Positions 55,626 to 64,000 of a DNA stretch of 64,000 bases are shown piece after piece (positions within the stretch are counted from its first letter, which is position 1; each line of letters starts with the position of its first letter). The notes below the pieces were generated by a model. That model was not told the DNA's origin and did not search any database. It saw nothing but the letters and a program-made list of their open reading frames with translations. A program made the position numbers and the translations under genes. The DNA comes from Pogonophryne albipinna (lineage: Eukaryota > Chordata > Actinopteri > Perciformes > Artedidraconidae): the NCBI GenBank assembly GCA_028583405.1, contig CM053260.1:14826138-14890137 (forward strand), given 5' to 3'.

Positions 55626-56971
55626 TCATTGATATAATATCTTGGCATCCTCACATGTGCCCTGGTACTGGCATCTCTACTGAACCTCTACAAATATTGC
55701 ATTGTGCTGGAGATGAATCTTTGGTTTTTATTCATATGTAGATTCTGTTCATTCATCTTCTGAAGTGCATGTCTTGCAGTAAGCTATGCAGCAGTCTAGT
55801 AGTAACTAAAGAAAAGGATATACTATTCATTAGAACTGATGGAGGGCACAATGACCTTTACAAAAAACTTGGGAAGGCAATGAGCTGTAACATCGTTTCT
55901 GGGTCATTCTAAAATGACAGGAACAGTCGTTTTGTCATTTTGGGTTTCACATCAAGCTGGAAACAAGTCTATCCAAAGGCCCTCATTATTCAGTAGCCTT
56001 CCATTTCATATCTATTGTGGCTCTTGCACAATTGATAGGAAACCTTGCAGGTGATGTAATTGGTTAAATAAATATTCAGATATTTTTACGGGAACATGAC
56101 ACTGTTTTCCCACACTAGGATTAAGTAAGATTTTAAAGTTAAACCCTAATTTGTCTTCCAGTAACACACAAACGCTGATGAGTGCATTTGCATACAGACT
56201 TTTGGCAGAGAAGATGACCTCATGCGGCCCAACGTAACTCCAACTGCTGCTGAAGCACGCTGCATTCCCCACTTCATTCCTGAATTCCCCTCAAACATTC
56301 CTGCACAATGTGGCGGGAATCTGCAGCGTGGTGGTTTCACCGGATTCAGAGGCTTTTTAAAGCAAGGGTGAAAGGGCAAGAGGTCAAATCACTTACAAGG
56401 TTAGAAAAAGAATAGAAGCTGCAACCTGAGTCTCTGTGTCTCAGACGTTGCCCCATTGAGAAGAAAAGGGAGAAACGTACAGAAAATAAAATACTATAAC
56501 AAATCATTCGGCCCCTGTATGGAGGCAGCTACACTTGTTGTTTCTCCACTCTGTCCCTTTCATTTGTCATGGCTTTATGCAGCAAACATAAGCACAAAGC
56601 ATTCATACATGTGGAGACAAAGAACAATCATGTATTATCTTGTAGAATCTTAGTATTGTAGTGTATCATAGTAATCATCGTCTCACACTGATTCAAAGAC
56701 AGTTTCTTGAGTACAATTCTTAAAACAGATTGCCTTGAAAAGTTGTCCTAATTGATTCGTCCTCTGCAGGCACTTGGACTCGGTTTTAGGCGTTTCTCTG
56801 TACACTGAAATTATTTAAATCAACCACATCAGATTCTAATCTTGTTTGAAAATAGAGGTGAAAGGAAGCACCAAATGTTTACTAAAGAATAGGCCACAGT
56901 ACAGTAAATAAGAATAGGATACATAATAAGAATTTAAATGTATGTTACGTTATGCAGGCCTAACAAACATA

Positions 56972-58542
56972 CAGTGGGGCAAAAAAGTATTTAGTCAGCC
57001 ACCAATTGTGCAAGTTCTCCCACTTAAAAAGATGAGAGGCCTGTCATTTTCATCCTAGGTACACTTCAACTATGAGAGACAGAATGGGGGGGGGAAATAA
57101 TCCAGGAAATCACATTGTAGGATTTTTAATGAATTAATTGGTAAATTCCTCTGTAAAATAAGTATTTGGTCACCTACAAACAAACAAGATTTCTGGCTCT
57201 CACAGACCTGTAACTTCTTCTTTAAGAGCCTCCTCTGTCCTCCACTTGTTAACTGTATTAATGGCACCTGTTTGAACTCGTTATCAGTATAGAAGACACC
57301 TGTCCACAACCTCAAACAGTCACACTCCAAACTCCACTATGGCCAAGACCAAAGAGCTGTCAAAGGACACCAGAAACAAAATTGTAGACCTGCACCAGGC
57401 TGGGAAGACTGAATCTGCAATAGGTAAGCAGCTTGGTGTGAAGAAATCAACTGTGGGAGCAATTATTAGAAAATGGAAGACATACAAGACCACTGATAAT
57501 CTCCCTCGATCTGGGGCTCCACGCAAGATCTCACCCCGTGGGGTCAAAATGATCACAAGAACGGTGAGCAAAAATCCCAGAACCACACGGGGGGACCTAG
57601 TCAATGACCTGCAGAGAACTGGGACCAAAGTAACAAAGGCTACCATCAGTAACACACTACGCCGCCAGGGACTCAAATCCTGCAGTGCCAGACGTGTCCC
57701 CCTGCTTAAGCCAGTACATGTCCAGGCCCGTCTGAAGTTTGCTTCAGCATTTAGATGATCCAGAAGAGGATTGTGAGAATGTCATATGGTCAGATGAAAC
57801 CAAAATAGAACTTTTTGGTAAAAACTCAACTAGAGAGTTGCATCCAAAGAACACCATACCCACTGTGAAACATGGGGGTGGAAACATCATGCTTTGGGGC
57901 TGTTTTTCTGCAAAGGGACCAGGACGACTGATCCGTGTAAAGGAAAGAATGAATGGGGCCATGTATCGTGAGATTTTGAGTGACAACCTCCTTCCATCAG
58001 CAAGGGCATTGAAGATGAAACGTGGCTGGGTCTTTCAGCATGACAATGATCCCAAACACACCGCCGGGGCAACGAAGGAGTGGCTTCGTAAGAAGCATTT
58101 CAAGGTCCTGGAGTGGCCTAGCCAGTCTCCAGATCTCAACCCCATAGAAAATCTTTGGAGGGAGTTGAAAGTCCGTGTTGCCCAGCGACAGCCCCAAAAC
58201 ATCAATGCTCTAGAGGAGATCTGCATGGAGGAATGGGCCAAAATACCAGCAACAGTGTGTGAAAACCTTGTGAAGACTTACAGAAAACCTTTGACCTCTG
58301 TCAGTGCCAACAAAGGGTATATAACAAAGTATTGAGATTAACTTTTGTTATTGACCAAATACTTATTTTCCACCATAATCTGCAAATAAATTCTTTAAAA
58401 ATCAGACAATGTGATTTTTTTTTCTCATTTTGTTTCTCATAGTTGAGGTATACCCAAGATGAAAATTACAGGCCTCTCTCATCTTTTTAAGTGGGAGAAC
58501 TTGCACAATTGGTGGCTGACTAAATACTTTTTTGCCCCACTG
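56972..58542 (+). mobile_element. Tc1/mariner-like transposon, copy 2 (nearly intact)
   Basis: Same family as 2055-3660, flanked by TA at 56970-56971 and 58543-58544, with matching CAGTGGGGC ends and long inverted repeats (left to about 57080, right from about 58430). The right repeat region has lost a short segment relative to copy 1. Carries a transposase gene with one frameshift. Confidence 0.95.
57339..58335 (+). pseudogene. Tc1-like transposase pseudogene, copy 2
   Basis: ATG at 57339 opens the helix-turn-helix domain ([20 protein letters not shown]...) and stays open to 57758. Relative to copy 1 a net loss of two bases near 57742-57746 shifts the frame; the rest continues in frame to TGA at 58333-58335. 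A further 24-bp in-frame gap near 57834 removes eight residues. Catalytic positions are present: Asp 57793-57795 (WSDET), Asp 58042-58044 (QHDNDPKHT) and Glu 58147-58149 (NPIENLW), giving the DD34E spacing. Broken by a single frameshift, so it decayed less than copy 1. Confidence 0.93.
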
Positions 58543-61500
58543 TACTGCTGTTAGTAATGGAGTGCAAAATAGAGTGCAATTAAAGCAATTGAATATGATT
58601 TGATGCCAAATGAAATGCATTTTACAGGCAGATGGTACAATCCCACCCAGGATACCAATGTTAATAAAGTTAATTAATGACTACAAACAACAACTATGTT
58701 TAAAAAAAAACGTTGTGGTTTATGTCATCTCAGTTTTTATTATTCTCATTGTGAAACCTTTTATGTCACACAGGTCCATGTGACAGGGCCGTCATTCTTT
58801 TTTCCATGTTGCTTTTTCAGGCTTTCTTTTTCTAGCCATTACCACTTGAGGCTATATAAACCCATCCAACAGTAAAAACATACTACTGAAGAACTCTAAA
58901 GCTCCTAATGCCTTCTGTTTAATAAAGTAATGTCTCCAGGCAGCGTATACAATTCCACACAATACGCAGAGCTTTGGCTAATATTGCTTGGCAGTAAAAA
59001 CACTAATTTGATAAAGTAGCTCCAGATGTCTCAGTGGATACAATATGTCGGGACTGACTGTGTGATCCAGACTCCAAGCTGTAGGTTTGTCTGATTTTGG
59101 ACGTAGAGGGAGTCGACTGAAACTGGTAACAGACCTTAAGGTTGTTTAAGCCTTTAAAATCTAGACTTCCAAGACACACACACACACACACTATTTCCAC
59201 CAGCATACAGTCTATAGTCTTTGAAGTGTTGAGATTCAGAAAGTCTGTGATCAAGTTTTCAGAGAAATAGGCTCTTGGTCCGATTAGTCGTAACACATAA
59301 AAATAACTACTTTATGATGTGTTCTACAATCATAATGTGTGTCCTCGCAGGAAGGGCAGCTAGTCTACTATACAGCTGATCGTGTAGAGCCCGAAATTGC
59401 AATTTATGATGCCTTTTCTGCCAAAATTCAATTACTCAAGGCCTCCATAACTCAAACCCCAACATAACATAGCAGCCTGTCACGTTGCACCACACAAGCT
59501 ATTCCTTACGTTGAGGAAAACTAAGCCAAATCTAGACTTTTTCCCACGTTAAAATGTTCCTACCTATTAAAGTTTGTCTGTACTGAGATTACAAAGTTTA
59601 AGGTAGCTTTTTCCCCCCTCCTGTGTTTCAAATAAACATAGTGTGTTCTTCCATTTCCTGCAACAGCCTTGTGTGTTCTCCCTTGTGCCCTCTTTGTTCC
59701 AGCCCACAGCTCTCGGGGGGGAACACAGTAAACCGGCCACAGCTGAGTCGGTCCTGTGTGCGTATGTGTGTGCGTATGAGTACGCGTTGTATTCACTGAG
59801 ACTGGAGGCAGGAAGCGGAAGAGGAGATGGGTGGAAACAGGAAGAGGAGGGTCATCTTACTAACATGCTCTCTCATCACTTTATGTCCTGTTCTCTGGGT
59901 TAAATACAAAACTGATTCATACACCCACATCTAAACTTAATGGACTTCATGTGTGTCATAAAAAGTGTTTGATCACACGTTATCACTCTGCGTACTTGTG
60001 TTTCACATATTAGACACCTGTTTTTTTCCTGTTACTTTTTATGATGTGACGGAAATGTGCTGTATGGTAGATATGGGCTGTTGACACATATGGAAAACGG
60101 ATGTGAGCATGGGGTCGGAAATGAAAAGTGTTTATGGCTATTCTGTACTTCAAAGTCGGGGGGAAAAAGCCCTCAACAGTTTCAGGCTTCACTACCAAAT
60201 CTCTGGCTCTCAGCCTCAAGCCCATTGGTTCCTAAGAAAGATGTCATTTTTTAAAAACATATTACAAATGCATATAGTCTCCAAAAAGACTCGGTAATGT
60301 CCCTTAACAGTTGTGCAGTGAAGCCTTTAGCAAATAGTCTCAAAAATACTGTATCACGCTATTTGGAGGCCATTTTTTAAGCTGAGGATCAGGCATGTGT
60401 TGCTCTTGCCGATATTTACAATATCAGCACCATGTTTTTGGGATTGAGGCTAAATGAACTACAGTCCAAAGTAATGAAGGAATATGTCACCCAGTGCTCA
60501 ATGTGTTTTTAATGGAGCTATCAATTGAGATCTAGTGCCCTGATGCATGAGGTATATATTAGCTTTGCTACAGACAATACAATACTTTTTTTTAAAGGCA
60601 CTGTTTATATAGCATCTAAATAACTTTCCAGCTGTTCCAGCTATCAATGTGGGCCAAAAGGTAAACTCATCAGCTAAACAGGGAGGCAAAACTGTTATTA
60701 ACTTTACAAATTGACAGCAATGCGCTTCATGGTATGAGGCAGCCACGTAATATAATGTAGACTGTTGATCTAAGAAACTAAAAAGAATATTCTAAAAGTG
60801 AGTTCTTCCATCTCCTTTAGTTTTTAAAATCAGGAGCAGAGGGCAGGTAAGAGAGGAGATAAGAGAGATGGGGATTGACAGGGGAGAAGGGAGCTGAAGC
60901 CTGAGAGGGGCAGGAGGTTGAAGATAGAGAGGGGACCTCAGAGGGAAAGGGAAGGTTTTAGGGGGGCCGGGGGAGAAAGTGATTTGACAGAAGAGGAGAG
61001 AGATGGGTTAGAGGAGATTTGGTGGGAACAGAGTTAGTTTGTAGGTCCCAGCTGAGGTCACGTCCCCTGGCTGTGTTTTCATAAACTCCTGAGTCTCAGG
61101 GTGATCAAACAAAGCACCAGCACCCGACCCAGATAGCAAAAACCTTGAAACCACACCTCAAAACAGAGACACGCCAAACCAGGAAGTGATGCAGCATCCT
61201 CCTTTCCTTTCCCAGCTCTTCCTATGTCCTAATAAAAGGTGAACGCTCACTCATATTACCTACATTAAGGGAACTGTACTCTTTCAGACTCTGCTGCTGC
61301 CTCCACCTCCCCTTTCTCCCTCTTTTCTCTCAGAGTCATAAAGACCAGCTACAAAAACAAATGGAGTCTCTCCCGGCTGGGTGTGGTGGCCTGCAGAGCA
61401 ACAGCTGGGTCCTGTCGCTCTCCCGAGACGCAGACTGACTGTTCGCCCTCTTTTTTAGGACAGCTCTCCCCCTGTGTCCTTAACTTTTCCTTGAACATGT

Positions 61501-62049
61501 AGCCTGTTTTTAATGTCTCGGGCTTACTGTCTTTTCTAAGTACTCTCTCTCAACTGGTCACTTCTTTTCCTTGACTGAGACCCACACTTTTCATGTACTG
61601 CTTTTAAACTGTCAACTTACACATCCCCGACTCCTCTTCACTCCTCACAAGTTTAGATTTTCTCTCGTTCTGCTTTCCTGCTCTTTCTCTCACTTAATCT
61701 GTCAGTCCCCATCGCTCTCTTCCCTTCCCTCTTCCTCTGTCCCACTGAAACCCTTCCTGGCCCCATTTCCCTCTGACACATTTCCTGTATAGTAGGGAAG
61801 GTTATCAACACATTTTCTGAGTCATACAAGTGTTTCATAACACCAGTTTATCACACAAGTTAAAAAAAAAACACACAATTGATAACATACTGAAACATAG
61901 CATCTAGCTTTGGAAGTGTTTCCAAATGACGTCACATTTTTTGTATCATCTACTCTTATTTATGAACACAATGAAGACGCTGACTTGTCTCTTTGTATCA
62001 CAATTGCTGTAAAAGTGTTCTTCAAAGCCTGCATTTAGTTCTGTTGCCC

Positions 62050-62080
<31 letters not shown>

Positions 62081-62307
62081 TTAAACTCTATCTAATGAAC
62101 TGTTTTGAGCATGCAACTAACCAAATGGCAATAACAGATCAACTTCAGAGGCTGACGGTTTTGTGTGTGTGTATGTGCCTGTGTGTGCGTGTGTGTGTTG
62201 CCAGTTGAGACCTGCCCTAGGTTTAATTAGAGCCGTGAGTCAAAGTCAAAGCCACGTGCGGTCAGAGACGCAATCAAACGCTAGTTGGGCCCTGTGGGCA
62301 CGTGCGT

Positions 62308-62620
<313 letters not shown>

Positions 62621-63514
62621 ATCTCAAATGTAATAAACACCCTTCGAGAGAATAACCATTTTGAAATGAAAATAGTGTGTTGCTTTGTTATCTGTTGTTT
62701 GTAAAAATGTCAGTTCTCTAGGGGCTGAGTGAATAACATAAATGAACCAATCTCTATGAAGCAACATGTCCTGAAACACACTATCATACGAACTCTTTTC
62801 ACTTATCCAAGGACAGGGTTGAAAAGGACAGATGGTGTTGTATGCAGTACAGCTTGTAATGTCCCCTGAGGGAAATGTGTGATTTGTAACATTGGGCTTT
62901 GTGATTAAACCGACTTGACGTGACTTGACAGAGGAGTTCACAGGAGGTAAGACGGCAAAGTGCCCAGTAAACCAGTCAAGGCAATGTTTTTGATCTGATG
63001 CTCAGAGCAGCAGAACGTCACAGTCTTTCATTACACAGACTTCTTTCCTCTGAAAAACCAAAGACACATTTCTATTTTTTTTCAGAATGAATCAAACCGA
63101 ACACTTCAGGAATGATAACCGTTGCAGATCATTTGGAGAATGCAAAACCTGTTGATCAGTTGATCAAACGAGCCCAAACTATTTACAACAGTTTGGGTAA
63201 AAAGCATTCAGCCACCAGGTTTTGAACTTCATATTGGGTACTATGAGGCTCAATAGACCATACTAATTTATTATTATATATTTATACCATAGTGCGTCAA
63301 TACAGTGGATTTGTAAATGTCTTCATAGGAAATTATGCCAGTCTAACGAGCAAAAGTGTTAGTCAGTCAGAGAAATGGGGAATTAATGTGCATATGTGCG
63401 TACGTGTATCCATATCATTTCTGTTTGTGTTGAGTAATTAACCAGAGGCTTGATGCTATCACTGTCTTCCATGTGGGGAAAAGATAACTGGCATTGTGGC
63501 CAGATGTACATGCG

Positions 63515-63527
63515 TGTGTCTCTGTGC

Positions 63528-63564
<37 letters not shown>

Positions 63565-63619
63565 TGCATGCATGTGTGTGTGCATTCGTGAGTGTATGTG
63601 TGTATGTAAGTGCGCACGC

Positions 63620-63650
<31 letters not shown>

Positions 63651-63705
63651 CATTCATGAGTGTATGTGTGTATGTAAGTGTGTGTGTGTTTGTGTGTATG
63701 TATTC
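63515..63705. repeat. imperfect (TG)n tract with a duplicated segment
   Basis: TG repeats interrupted by CGTG and CATG. The phrase GTGCATTC.TGAGTGTATGTG then TGTATGTAAGTG occurs twice, near 63580 and 63648, so part of the tract is a tandem duplication of about 68 bp. Confidence 0.85.
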
Positions 63706-64000
63706 TTTTTCAGGCCAGAGCTCTAGGGCAGATTACCTATGACCAGCCAGGCAGGCTAGAAACAGGCTATGCAAGATTCAAAAATGCACCTGCAGTCACT
63801 CTAACACACACACACAAAACACACTCACTCACACAGTCACTTATCTCGGTCTTTGATGCATCTGGAGAGTTATTTTGTATCAAAGATCCAGGAACAAAGA
63901 AACAAACAACCCTTGCATTCAGAAAGGATTCATAAAAACACTTGCACCAAGGTTAAGTCTGCACATACATTCTTTTACTTGTTTAACGATTAAAAAGTAA

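Noticed and set aside
56012..56379. Minus-strand frames of 77-86 codons, considered as an atg7 exon or nested gene
   Set aside because: No similarity to ATG7 or another family I know, and no good splice sites at the ends.

Overview
This is vertebrate nuclear DNA, almost certainly from a ray-finned (teleost, probably spiny-rayed) fish. It has small exons in large AT-rich introns, GT/AG splice sites, very long (CA)n/(TG)n microsatellites, Tc1-type transposons, and several repeats typical of teleost genomes. It contains no operons, CRISPR arrays, phage or bacterial features, and most long reading frames are chance frames, microsatellites or transposon pieces.

Three protein-coding genes can be read. 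tamm41 (+, CDS 4395-9574, 8 exons, 343 aa) encodes the mitochondrial CDP-diacylglycerol synthase of cardiolipin synthesis. vgll4 (+, about 11.8-46.2 kb) encodes the TEAD-binding Hippo-pathway corepressor. It has two alternative first coding exons (13437-13500 and 26460-26541), four shared exons ending at 42017, and a long 3'UTR. The two isoforms are predicted at 310 and 316 aa, both with two TDU motifs. atg7 (-) is represented only by its last coding exon (47523-47555, IWDMSDDESI-stop) and a probable 3'UTR; the rest of the window to 64000 lies within its last intron. The order tamm41-vgll4-atg7, with vgll4 and atg7 tail to tail, matches the human 3p25 region.

Layout: 1-4150 is upstream DNA with a Tc1-like transposon (2055-3660) inserted in an older repeat. 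4150-10200 is tamm41. 10200-11800 is the tamm41-vgll4 interval and vgll4 promoter 1, with a 38-bp tandem repeat carrying three AP-1 motifs and a cluster of TEAD (ATTCC) motifs. 11954-42017 holds the vgll4 introns and coding exons, including promoter 2 with an NRF1 palindrome near 26.1 kb. 42018-46210 is the vgll4 3'UTR. About 46370-47522 is the probable atg7 3'UTR. 47556-64000 is atg7 intron, rich in repeats: two MITE-like elements, a tRNA-derived SINE, a second Tc1-like copy (56972-58542), a degenerate tandem array and very long CA tracts.

The genes are not a dedicated system, but vgll4 is a Hippo/TEAD regulator whose first promoter shows TEAD and AP-1 motifs, suggesting feedback control. 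I found no convincing undescribed biological system. The most checkable leads are regulatory (promoter 1, the AP-1 tandem repeat), structural (serine and histidine runs in Vgll4) and repeat-based (the 49.4 kb degenerate array, MITEs, nested insertion).
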